This document shows, piece after piece, positions 45,354 through 53,057 of a stretch of DNA of 55,368 nucleotides. Numbering within the stretch: position 1 is the stretch's first letter; each line of letters begins with the position of its first letter. The stretch covers positions 1 through 55,368 of the forward strand of contig CAMVUM010000021.1 in the NCBI GenBank assembly GCA_947170725.1, given 5' to 3'. The notes beneath the pieces were generated by a model. It was not told where the DNA came from. It worked only from the letters and a program-made list of their open reading frames with translations, and did no database searches. The position numbers and the translations under genes were made by a program. The stretch is from an uncultured Prevotella sp. (GTDB taxonomy: Bacteria; Bacteroidota; Bacteroidia; Bacteroidales; Bacteroidaceae).

Positions 45354-45905
45354 ATGAAAACTGTTTATGATTTCTCTGTCAAGGACAGAAAAGGCAAGGA
45401 TGTGTCACTCAAAGAGTATTCAAATGAGGTTCTGCTCATCGTCAATACCGCCATTAAATGCGGTTTTACGCCGCAATATGAGGAGCTGGAGAAACTGTAT
45501 CAGAAATATCACAGCCGTGGATTTGAAATCCTCGACTTTCCATGCAATCAGTTCGGCCAGCAGGCTCCCGGAACCGACGAGTCCATCCACAGCTTCTGCA
45601 AACTGAACTACAACACGGAATTTCCGCGCTTCAAGAAACTGAAAGTCAACGGCGACGATGCCGATCCGCTCTACAAGTTCCTCAAAGAGCAGAAAGGATT
45701 TGCCGGTTGGGACATGAGCCATCCTATTGCCCCGATTCTCGAAGACATGCTGTCAAAGGAGGATCCGGACTACAAGCAGAAGCCGGACATCAAATGGAAC
45801 TTCACAAAGTTCCTGACCAACAAGTTCGGAATGGTCGTGGCACGCTTCGAGCCGACCGAGAAGATTGAGAACATCGAAAAACAGATAGAAGAACTGCTTA
45901 AGTAA
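45354..45905 (+). CDS. Glutathione peroxidase family thiol peroxidase
   Basis: This 183-aa protein reads LLIVNTAIKCGFTPQYEELE with the peroxidatic Cys36, followed by DFPCNQFGQQAPG with the active-site Gln and a second Cys, and IKWNFTKFLTNK with the Trp-Asn pair. The active residue is Cys, not selenocysteine. Bacteroidota enzymes of this family usually use thioredoxin rather than glutathione as reductant. The downstream gene is thioredoxin reductase (36 bases away), which fits that. The symbol is left blank because gpx and btuE naming is inconsistent. Confidence 0.93.
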   Translation: MKTVYDFSVKDRKGKDVSLKEYSNEVLLIVNTAIKCGFTPQYEELEKLYQKYHSRGFEILDFPCNQFGQQAPGTDESIHSFCKLNYNTEFPRFKKLKVNGDDADPLYKFLKEQKGFAGWDMSHPIAPILEDMLSKEDPDYKQKPDIKWNFTKFLTNKFGMVVARFEPTEKIENIEKQIEELLK

Positions 45906-45941
45906 TTAAGAGTTAAGAATCAAGAGTTACAAACAGAAATC

Positions 45942-46919
45942 ATGATTGAAAACAGAGAACACGTCCGCTGCCTCATCGTGGGCAGCGGCCCCGCCGGATA
46001 TACGGCAGCAATATATGCGTCAAGAGCCAATCTCAGCCCGGTTGTGTATAGCGGACTGCAACCCGGAGGCCAGCTCACACAGACAACAATCGTCGAGAAC
46101 TTTCCCGGCTATCCGCAAGGTGTCGACGGCAACCAGATGATGATGGACTTCCGCGAGCAGGCCGAGCACTTCGGTGCCGACATCCGCGACGGCGAAATCG
46201 TCAAGGCCGACCTGTCAAAGGCGCCCTACGTCCTGACCGCCGAAGACGGTAAGGAAATAGAGGCCGACACCGTCATCATAGCCACCGGAGCATCAGCCAT
46301 GTATCTTGGACTGGACGACGAACGCAAATACAACGGTCAGGGTGTTTCGGCCTGTGCCACATGCGACGGTTTCTTCTACCGCAAGAAGGTTGTCGCTGTT
46401 GTTGGCGGCGGCGATACGGCCTGTGAGGAGGCCATCTATCTGGCCAGCCTGGCAAAGAAGGTCTACATGATTGTGCGCAAGCCCTACCTGCGCGCCTCCA
46501 AAGTGATGCAGAAGCGTGTGATGAACACCGAGAACATAGAGATTCTCTTTGAACACAACACCGTAGGTCTCTACGGCGAAAACGGTGTGGAAGGCGCGCA
46601 TCTCGTACGCCGAAAGGGCGAACCGGACGAAGCGACGGTCGACATAGCTATCGACGGCTTCTTCCTCGCCATCGGCCACAAGCCCAACAGCGACATCTTC
46701 CGCGAATGGCTCGATACCGACGAAGTCGGCTATCTGAAGAAGATTGACGGCACACCGAAAACAAAAATCCCCGGTGTCTTCGTTGCCGGCGATGTTGCCG
46801 ACCCCGTATATCGCCAGGCCATCACCTCGGCTGCAACAGGATGTCAGGCCGCAATCGAGGCGGAACGCTACCTCACTTTATTAAGTGAAGAGAGTTTAAT
46901 AGTGCAGAAGTCAGAGTGA
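45942..46919 (+). CDS. trxB: Thioredoxin-disulfide reductase
   Basis: This 325-aa flavoprotein has an N-terminal FAD motif (CLIVGSGPAGYTAAIYASRA), the redox pair Cys138 and Cys141 in SACATCDGFF, an NADPH-binding VAVVGGGDTACEEAIYLASL and a C-terminal GVFVAGDVADPVYRQAITSA. It regenerates thioredoxin from NADPH and so would support the adjacent peroxidase. The last residues after ERYLTLL (about 12, SEESLIVQKSE) are encoded by the left arm of the inverted repeat at 46890 and appear to be an added tail; normal homologues end close to ERYL. Confidence 0.95.
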   Translation: MIENREHVRCLIVGSGPAGYTAAIYASRANLSPVVYSGLQPGGQLTQTTIVENFPGYPQGVDGNQMMMDFREQAEHFGADIRDGEIVKADLSKAPYVLTAEDGKEIEADTVIIATGASAMYLGLDDERKYNGQGVSACATCDGFFYRKKVVAVVGGGDTACEEAIYLASLAKKVYMIVRKPYLRASKVMQKRVMNTENIEILFEHNTVGLYGENGVEGAHLVRRKGEPDEATVDIAIDGFFLAIGHKPNSDIFREWLDTDEVGYLKKIDGTPKTKIPGVFVAGDVADPVYRQAITSAATGCQAAIEAERYLTLLSEESLIVQKSE

Positions 46920-47088
46920 TGATTGAAGAGGTATGATTACCTTTTATTATTACGGAATCAATATTTTGTTTCCAGCCAATATATAAAAGCTAATCATACC
47001 TCTTCAATCATCAATCTGACTTCTGCACTATTAAACTCTCTTCACTCTGACTTCTGCACTACTAAACTCTCTGCACTATTAAACTCTC
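46890..47088. repeat. 50-bp inverted repeat followed by direct repeats at the trxB/HAD junction
   Basis: The left arm 46890-46939 and the right arm 46991-47040 are inverse copies of one another over 50 bp with a single mismatch, around a 51-base loop. After the right arm a related unit (TGCACTAxTAAACTCTC) recurs at 47055-47071 and 47072-47088. The block overlaps the last codons of trxB and abuts the stop of the HAD gene. It could act as a bidirectional terminator or mRNA-stabilizing hairpin, or be a dispersed REP-like element. Confidence 0.85.
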
Positions 47089-47721
47089 TTAACTCAATCG
47101 CAGCAGTTCTCCGAAATCATCTATCAGGAAGTCGGCGTCCGCGAGACTCTCGCGTGTGCCGTTGCCATACGTCACACCGCAAGTCTTCGCACCGGCACGG
47201 CGTCCCATCTCGATGTCGAAGACAGTGTCTCCAACCACCAACGCCTCGTCAGCCCTGCATCCCACATAACGGAGAATGTCCAGCACCATGTCAGGCTCAG
47301 GCTTCGCATGCTCCACGTCAGACACGGCCACTACGCGTGAGATATATTGCTCCAGCTCCATGTCACGCAAAAAGCCCATCAGCGTATCACGGCCACGGCT
47401 GCTGGCGATTGTCAGTGTCAAACCGCGGTCATAGAGTTCCTTTATTGTCTCACGGACATGAGGAAACATCGGAACGGCTCCCGCCACATTGTTCACATCA
47501 AACAGCCTCCGATAGACCTCCGCACATCTCTGTCCCATCTCCTCTGTCATGGGGATGAGACTTCTGAAACCCTCATGCAACGGCAAACCTATCGTCGCCA
47601 CACATTCTGCATCAGAACGCTGCGGAAGCCCCAGCTCCGCCAAAGTCTGATGCATTGTCTTCACAATCACGGCGCGGGTATCACCCAACGTCCCGTCAAA
47701 ATCAAGTATTATTGTTTTCAT
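47089..47721 (-). CDS. HAD-superfamily phosphatase (phosphoglycolate phosphatase-like)
   Basis: This 210-aa protein has motif I LDFDGTLGDTRA (Asp8 and Asp10), the cap domain, motif II in LTIASSRGRD, the motif III lysine in EHAKPEPDMV and motif IV in ALVVGDTVFDIEMGRRAGA. This is the Gph/beta-phosphoglucomutase subfamily, which acts on small phosphorylated metabolites; the substrate is not predictable. It follows the symporter gene by 42 bases on the same strand, separated by a 13-bp hairpin. Confidence 0.9.
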   Translation of the reverse strand: MKTIILDFDGTLGDTRAVIVKTMHQTLAELGLPQRSDAECVATIGLPLHEGFRSLIPMTEEMGQRCAEVYRRLFDVNNVAGAVPMFPHVRETIKELYDRGLTLTIASSRGRDTLMGFLRDMELEQYISRVVAVSDVEHAKPEPDMVLDILRYVGCRADEALVVGDTVFDIEMGRRAGAKTCGVTYGNGTRESLADADFLIDDFGELLRLS

Positions 47722-47746
47722 ATTTTTGTTTTTTTAAAGTTTTAGT

Positions 47747-47777
47747 GGAGTGAGAAATGTTTTTCATTTCTCACTCC
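47747..47777. repeat. Perfect 13-bp hairpin between the symporter and HAD genes
   Basis: GGAGTGAGAAATG (47747-47759), a five-T loop, CATTTCTCACTCC (47765-47777). The right arm is the 3' end and stop codon of the symporter gene, so the left arm is an inverse copy of coding sequence. No T run follows in the direction of transcription. It may attenuate or stabilize rather than terminate. Confidence 0.7.
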
Positions 47778-49179
47778 TCATCCACAGCCCCGCAAACGTC
47801 AGCATGCCGTTCAGCAGCAGCAGTTCGTAGCCGAAATGGTAGCCCCATGCGGCTACGGCCGCCTTGTCGATTGCGAAGCACAGCAAGGGCGAGGCTATGG
47901 CTATATAAGGCACATATTTGTCACGAACGCTGCGTCGCGTCAGCAATCCGAAGGCGAATAGGCCAAGAAGAGGGCCGTATGTATAGGAAACCAGTATATA
48001 GATGGCGTCAATCACGCTCGTAGAGTTCAGCATCCTGAACAGCAGGATAAACACCACGAACAGCGCGCAGAAGCCCACATGGACACGCCGGCGCAGACGC
48101 TCGTCGCCCTCACGCCGGCGGATGTCAACGCAATAGCTCGTCGTCAGCGACGTCAGCGCAGAATCGGCACTGCTGAACGATGCCGCCACAATGCCGATGG
48201 TGAAGAGCACGACAACGGCCGTGCCGAGACTGCCCGTAGCCGCAAACATCGGCAGCAGCTCGTCGCCAGAAGCCGGCAGCGCCACACCCTCACGCCCGGC
48301 CAGCATCACAAGCAGAACGCCGAGCGAGAGCAGCAGCAGATTGGCCGGAACAAAGGCAAAGCCATACGTGCAGACATCCTTCTGAGCCTCGCGCAGCGTC
48401 TTGCACGTCAGGTTCTTCTGCATCATGTCCTGATCCAGTCCCGTCATCACGATAACAACGAATATACCGCTAATGAACTGCTTCCAGAAGTTCTGCGTCG
48501 ACACCCAGTCGTCCATGACCACGACACGGCTCATCGGCAATTCGGCCACTGCCGCCACAGCCTCACCTATATTCATGTCCAGCGACGCAGCCAGTCCTGC
48601 GAATATCAGGACGAGCGACGTGAAGAGACAGGCCGTCTGGAACGTGTCCGTCCAAACAAGCGTCTTTATGCCGCCGCGATAGGTGTAGAGCCATATCAGC
48701 GCCACCATCAACGGCACGGTCACCTCAAACGGCACACCGACGTCGTCCAACACGAAGCGCTGAAGAATGATGCAGACGACATAGAACCGCACCGCCGCAC
48801 CGGTCATCTTCGACAGCAGGAAGAACGAAGCCCCCGTGCGGTAGGCCCGCGGCCCCAGCCGGTCACCGAGCCATGTGTATATCGTAGTCAGATTGTGGCG
48901 GTAGTAGAGCGGCAGCAACAGAAACGCCACGGCAAAATAGCCGGGAATGAAGCCCATGCACATCTGCAGATATGTCATGTCCGTCTTTATAACCATACCC
49001 GGAACCGACACCACTGTCACACCGCTTATCGACGCGCCCACCATGCCGAAAGCCACCATATACCACGGCGACCGGCGGTCAGCTCTATAGAAAGTCTCGT
49101 TTGTGGCCCGTCGTCCCGTAATCCGGCTCACGCCAAACAGTATGATGAAATAGACGAGCACTGTCAGAATGATTATCAT
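47764..49179 (-). CDS. Sodium:solute symporter family transporter
   Basis: This 471-aa protein has about thirteen hydrophobic segments with the SSS-family layout: an N-terminal FYRADRRSPWYMVAFGMVGA, SISGVTVVSVPGMV, TIYTWLGDRLGPRAYRTGA, GIKTLVWTDTFQTACLFTS, MTGLDQDMMQKNLTCKTLRE and a final-core SFSSADSALTSLTTSYCVDI. These motifs match sialic acid/nucleobase/sugar-type sodium symporters; the substrate cannot be read. It precedes the HAD phosphatase, so the two may work on the same metabolite. Confidence 0.9.
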   Translation of the reverse strand: MIIILTVLVYFIILFGVSRITGRRATNETFYRADRRSPWYMVAFGMVGASISGVTVVSVPGMVIKTDMTYLQMCMGFIPGYFAVAFLLLPLYYRHNLTTIYTWLGDRLGPRAYRTGASFFLLSKMTGAAVRFYVVCIILQRFVLDDVGVPFEVTVPLMVALIWLYTYRGGIKTLVWTDTFQTACLFTSLVLIFAGLAASLDMNIGEAVAAVAELPMSRVVVMDDWVSTQNFWKQFISGIFVVIVMTGLDQDMMQKNLTCKTLREAQKDVCTYGFAFVPANLLLLSLGVLLVMLAGREGVALPASGDELLPMFAATGSLGTAVVVLFTIGIVAASFSSADSALTSLTTSYCVDIRRREGDERLRRRVHVGFCALFVVFILLFRMLNSTSVIDAIYILVSYTYGPLLGLFAFGLLTRRSVRDKYVPYIAIASPLLCFAIDKAAVAAWGYHFGYELLLLNGMLTFAGLWMRSEK

Positions 49180-49431
49180 GATGCAAAATTAGTGTTTTTC
49201 GGCCACAATCACGCCGCTTCTCCGAATATATTTAAGGCAAGAACAACGAATGCGATTCATAGTCGGTAAGTAGAAAAAATAATAGAGTTGCTTATAAGGA
49301 ATGTAGTCTTTTACATTAAGACATTGCGTTATTATTGCCATTGCAAATAGTCATTTATTGATTTTGTATCTATATTATGTAGTTTTTCTACAATAATTGC
49401 ATTTATAGTTCGTTATACAGGATTTTATTTA

Positions 49432-49439
49432 TATCTTTG
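49432..49439 (+). promoter_or_regulatory. Promoter -7 box of the ATPase-RloB-HNH operon
   Basis: TATCTTTG followed by C, an exact TAnnTTTG match, 28 bases ahead of the ATG at 49468. The -33 region is AT-rich without a clean TTTG. The rest of 49180-49467 shows nothing else I can support. Confidence 0.6.
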
Positions 49440-49467
49440 CACCACACAATAGATAAAATCAACGATT

Positions 49468-50766
49468 ATGATAGCAGAGTTCAGCATTGAAAATTTTTTC
49501 TCCATTAAATCGGTTCAGAAAATCAGTTTTGAACCATCGGCAGATACTTTTATGTCTGATGAGTATTCGTATGAAGTTAATGACAGAGTAAGATTGCTGA
49601 AAGTGGGCATTATCTATGGTGCCAACGCTTCCGGTAAAACGAATATATTAAATGCCATTGAGTTTTTCAAGATGCTGGTTTTGAAAATGCCTAAAGACAG
49701 GACCGAAAAAACTGGGGTTGTCCCTTTCATGTTGGATGACACTTCAAGGAACGAAAAGACAAAGATGTCAATGGTGTTCTATATCAATCAATCGAAATAT
49801 ATCCTCAGCTTTGAATTGGATGCAAAGCATATCTGTTCCGAGACATTGATTGTTTATGATTCCATTCGCCCAACCAAACTGTATAACCGAAGTTATGATA
49901 CCGCGACAGATTCCTCGACTATCGACTTTGGCGTAAATCTGAAAATGACAAAGAAAAGCCAGGATGTAATTTCCGGCAACACTATCAATAATTGCAGTGT
50001 GCTTGCCGCATTTGGTAAAAGCAACGTAGAAAGGACAAGGCTGAATGATGTGTACGATTATTTTGCCAAACAGGTAAAAGATGTACTGGCTCCCGGGATG
50101 CTGCTTTCGGGATATGTCAAATCACAATTGGATAAAGACGAGGCAGGAGATTTGAAGAAATTCATTTTAAATTTCCTGAAAGCGTCCGATTTCAATATAG
50201 AGGATGTGGTATTAAACGAAGAGGAAGAGCTGATTACCCCTGAATTGGAACAACTGATTCAGAATGCCCCTATTGATAAAGATGCAAAGGCTGAAATGCT
50301 TAGAAAGGGGAAAATTACAAATACGAAACTGACCTTCAAGCATAAAGCAGGCAATAAAGTATATGATTTGTCGGAAGAATACGAGTCCAATGGCACCATG
50401 AGGTTCTTGGGAATGGCGGTGATACTGAATTTCCTGTTAAAGACCAATCGGTTTGTACCCATTGATGAAGTGGAGACAAGCATTCATTATGAACTATTGG
50501 CTTATTTCCTGAAAGTCTTTCTGGCAAACAGTAATGGAACATCCCAAATACTCCTGACCACACACGACATCAATCTTCTCAACGAGGATTTCATTCGCCG
50601 TGATACAATATGGTTCACCGACAAAGACGAACTTGGCGAAACTAAAATAGTACGTCTATCTTCTTTAGGACTGCATAAGAATCTTTCCCCATACAATGCT
50701 TACAAGCAGGGAAAATTGGTAAAGTTGCCGTTTTTGGGTAGCCAATATATCAATATGAATGACTAA
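49468..50766 (+). CDS. RloA-like AAA ATPase (AAA15/AAA21, ABC-type head)
   Basis: This 432-aa protein begins IAEFSIENFFSIKSVQKISF, the usual start of OLD/RloA-type ATPases. It has a Walker A GANASGKTN at 51-59, a signature-like helix in LKFILNFLKAS, a Walker B FVPIDEVETSIH with Asp333 and Glu334, and a switch histidine in ILLTTHDINLL at about 368. This ABC-ATPase architecture pairs with RloB, AbiLii or nuclease partners in defence loci. The next gene starts 4 bases after its stop, so the two are coupled. It probably senses an invader signal by ATP-driven conformational change. Its frame is intact, unlike its RloB partner. Confidence 0.88.
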   Translation: MIAEFSIENFFSIKSVQKISFEPSADTFMSDEYSYEVNDRVRLLKVGIIYGANASGKTNILNAIEFFKMLVLKMPKDRTEKTGVVPFMLDDTSRNEKTKMSMVFYINQSKYILSFELDAKHICSETLIVYDSIRPTKLYNRSYDTATDSSTIDFGVNLKMTKKSQDVISGNTINNCSVLAAFGKSNVERTRLNDVYDYFAKQVKDVLAPGMLLSGYVKSQLDKDEAGDLKKFILNFLKASDFNIEDVVLNEEEELITPELEQLIQNAPIDKDAKAEMLRKGKITNTKLTFKHKAGNKVYDLSEEYESNGTMRFLGMAVILNFLLKTNRFVPIDEVETSIHYELLAYFLKVFLANSNGTSQILLTTHDINLLNEDFIRRDTIWFTDKDELGETKIVRLSSLGLHKNLSPYNAYKQGKLVKLPFLGSQYINMND

Positions 50767-50770
50767 TTAT

Positions 50771-51393
50771 ATGGGACGGACAGTAACAAAAAGTATCGCC
50801 ATCATAGGCGAAGGAGAAACGGAATGGTTCTATTTCGACTCTCTGAGGATTGCGTGTCGGTATCCTTTCAAGGTTGCGCCAGATTTTCCGTAGCACAGCG
50901 ACATCAATCATATCCTGAAACTGGTAGAATCTTATTGAACAAACAATACGACTTTATCGTATGCCTATTTGATATGGACAGACTATTTCAGTTCCCATCT
51001 GAAATGCAGTTGTATCAGCGGGCGAAGAAAGAGTATAGCAAGAAGAAATATGCCGGAAAAGTGATGTTTGTAGAAACGAATCCTTGCACGGAGTTTTGGT
51101 TTCTACTCCATTTCTTGCCTAATGTAGTTTGTCGGCGATATGAGAGTTACGAACAACTGCTTCCCGAATTGCAGAAATATATGCCGGGATATGAAAAGAC
51201 GAAACGATATTTCATACGCACCAACCTCTATAAATACCTGACAGAGAATGGTGATTTGGAACGAGCTATATCAAACTCAGAAAAGTTGTGCCAACTATGC
51301 AAGGAATCGCCAGAGGATTTGAAGGCGTATTCGGAAGTGCATAATGTGATAAGGTTGCTGAATAATATAAACTCATTTCAAACCCATACATGA
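50771..51393 (+). pseudogene. RloB-family gene with an in-frame stop and a frameshift
   Basis: From ATG 50771 the family reading begins VTKSIAIIGEGETEWFYFDS, with the Toprim-like acidic motif EGETE at 14-18. A TAG stop (50891-50893) falls where homologues have Lys after SPDFP-like sequence; the same frame continues HSDINHILKLVESY. At 50931-50937 one T appears missing (TTATTG for TTATTTG), and the frame moves to LLNKQYDFIVCLFDMDR, then ETNPCTEFWFLLHFLP and the RloB helical C-terminus, ending at 51393. A downstream piece from 50824 is open but lacks the start of the domain. RloB proteins partner AAA ATPases in restriction-linked and Abi systems. Here the nuclease-like partner is probably not made. 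Confidence 0.85.
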
Positions 51394-51394
51394 T

Positions 51395-52687
51395 ATGACA
51401 ATTACAATAGTATCTTTATTAGAACAGGTTTTATATATCAATCTATTAACCCATACAGATTATAATTTCTTCTCTAATCTGTTTGAGTCCAATGATAGAA
51501 AAGAAATTTTGAAAATTCAGACTGCCAATAAAGAGTTTAAATCACGCCTGAAAATATTTGATGAAGTAAGTAAGAGTGACAAAAGGTGCTTGAAAACGAA
51601 AGCTGTATTTGAGGACATTCCCGAGAATAGTAAATTTATTGTTGTAGCAGGTAAAATTGATGATGCAATATTACTTTATTCCTTAAAACAAGAAGTGGAT
51701 AAATTAAATGGCATAAACATTCCCTCCAACTTGGATAATACTAAGTATCAAATTGCATCATTGTATTACACACAAAGTTTCAATGGTGGTACGAAACGAA
51801 GACATTATATAGGAGAGTTAAACAAATCTAACCGTATTTGTAGATTTTGTGGAAACCAAACTCCTGTCGTATCTTTCGATCACACGTCTCATGCTATTAG
51901 TGAATCGTTGGGTAACAAAAGCATTATCTGTCGAGAAGAATGTGATAAGTGCAATGAACGATTCAGTAGAACAATAGAGCCAGATATAGCAAATATGCTT
52001 TCGCCTCTTTTAACCATCTATTCTATTCATGGTAAAAATGGTATTAGAACAACTTCTGGGAAAAATTTTAAACTGTCATTAGAAAAATCAGCCCAAAACT
52101 ACGCTAATGATAGAACTATAAAATTACAACTAAAACAAGAACTTCCTGATAAATTGGAAGAATTCTTTAATGAACAAATACCATTAGACGCGAGTTCCTT
52201 AAAGTACATTCCTCAAAACGTGTATAAGTGTTTATGCAAGTACGTTGTTAGTGTGATTAATAAACGATACTTGCCCGATTTCAAGAAAACCATAAACTGG
52301 ATAAATTCTACGACAAAGTATTGTAAACTGCCATTAGTGGCTATAGGTAATAGTCAAATAATAACAGATGCACCATATCTTATGGTATCAATACGCAAAA
52401 CAAACAATTATAATTACCCTTATTGTTTTGCATTGTTTTCTATTACAAATATGGCATTTGCATTTATTGTCCCATTCACATCAAAAGACAAATATCTATT
52501 TACCACATCCTCAAAGCATGCATTTTTTCAAGAAATGATACAGTCATGGTATGGAGGATTCAAATGGTCATTCAACAAATTGTCATCTTCAAAAAATACA
52601 TATACACGAGTAGATTTAACGTTGCAGATACCTTCAGAATGTAAGTTAGGATCTCCGGAGATTCAATATCGAAGTGCAAAAGTATAG
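51395..52687 (+). CDS. HNH-nuclease-like protein of the RloAB locus
   Basis: This is a 430-aa protein. The N-terminal 140 residues are helical without clear matches. A central HNH_5-type core is visible: CRFCG (Cys149, Cys152), FDHTSHAISESLGNKS (His163 and His166) and CREECDKCNERF (Cys183, Cys186), a zinc-stabilized beta-beta-alpha nuclease arrangement. The long C-terminal region is unassigned. The gene starts 1 base after the RloB stop and is AT-rich like its neighbours, so it is the likely third component of the module. HNH cores of this spelling are DNA-cutting in known families; the target is unknown. Confidence 0.78.
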   Translation: MTITIVSLLEQVLYINLLTHTDYNFFSNLFESNDRKEILKIQTANKEFKSRLKIFDEVSKSDKRCLKTKAVFEDIPENSKFIVVAGKIDDAILLYSLKQEVDKLNGINIPSNLDNTKYQIASLYYTQSFNGGTKRRHYIGELNKSNRICRFCGNQTPVVSFDHTSHAISESLGNKSIICREECDKCNERFSRTIEPDIANMLSPLLTIYSIHGKNGIRTTSGKNFKLSLEKSAQNYANDRTIKLQLKQELPDKLEEFFNEQIPLDASSLKYIPQNVYKCLCKYVVSVINKRYLPDFKKTINWINSTTKYCKLPLVAIGNSQIITDAPYLMVSIRKTNNYNYPYCFALFSITNMAFAFIVPFTSKDKYLFTTSSKHAFFQEMIQSWYGGFKWSFNKLSSSKNTYTRVDLTLQIPSECKLGSPEIQYRSAKV

Positions 52688-52760
52688 ATTCAACACCGGT
52701 GAGAGAGTTTTACAAAAACTTTTTGTAGTATTGCAATTGCTTGTTGACTCTTTACGAAGA

Positions 52761-52792
52761 AAGGGTGTGCCATTCTCAATGACACACCCCTT
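52761..52792. terminator. Weak hairpin between the HNH gene and the peptide gene
   Basis: AAGGGTGTG (52761-52769) and CACACCCCTT (52783-52792) pair around a 13-base loop between convergent genes. Only short T stretches follow, so it is a weaker terminator than the others in the window. The rest of 52688-52838 shows nothing else. Confidence 0.55.
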
Positions 52793-52838
52793 ACTTATGC
52801 GGTATTTAAATATTCACCTAATTATCTTTGCGTGACGC

Positions 52839-53030
52839 TTATTCGTCCCAAGCACCCCAAAGATTGCCACTGTTATGCTTTGAATCAGCATCACCACCGG
52901 TAACAGGAGCGTTATCATCCGGTGTTGTATGCATACCGCTGCTGTCACCTCCCGAGAAAGAAGCCAACAGTGACTCTATCTCCAACTCAACAACTGTGAT
53001 CTCAGGCTTCTGATAAACTTTCTTTGCCAT
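52839..53030 (-). CDS. Small 63-aa peptide (Prevotella-type, function unknown)
   Basis: The sequence has a basic start and a conserved-looking first half (KKVYQKPEITVVELEIESLL then ASFSGG), followed by an acidic, glycine-rich, probably disordered tail (DSSGMHTTPDDNAP, ending WGAWDE). There is no signal peptide. Peptides with the pattern YxKPxIxVVExExxxLLxxS-GG recur in Prevotella and related genomes next to surface or radical-SAM genes. The conserved leader-like half with a variable Gly-rich tail resembles precursor peptides, but no maturation enzyme is visible nearby. It follows the large surface protein by 27 bases and is probably in its operon. Confidence 0.65.
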   Translation of the reverse strand: MAKKVYQKPEITVVELEIESLLASFSGGDSSGMHTTPDDNAPVTGGDADSKHNSGNLWGAWDE

Positions 53031-53057
53031 AATTTTCTTATTTTAAAGATTAATCAA

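Noticed and set aside
45354..45905. Possible selenocysteine peroxidase
   Set aside because: The active-site codon is TGC (Cys36), not TGA.
47015..47088. Short direct repeats that might be a CRISPR-like array
   Set aside because: The units are contiguous, partial copies of the inverted-repeat arm with no regular unique spacers and no cas genes nearby.
46923..47558. Plus-strand frame starting inside the inverted repeat and running through the HAD gene
   Set aside because: It starts in repeat sequence and its composition is that of an antisense frame of the HAD phosphatase.
48079..49269. Long plus-strand frame opposite the symporter (about 396 codons)
   Set aside because: It is antisense to a well-conserved transporter in GC-rich sequence, is rich in His/Arg/Gln without motifs, and has no promoter or ribosome-binding context.
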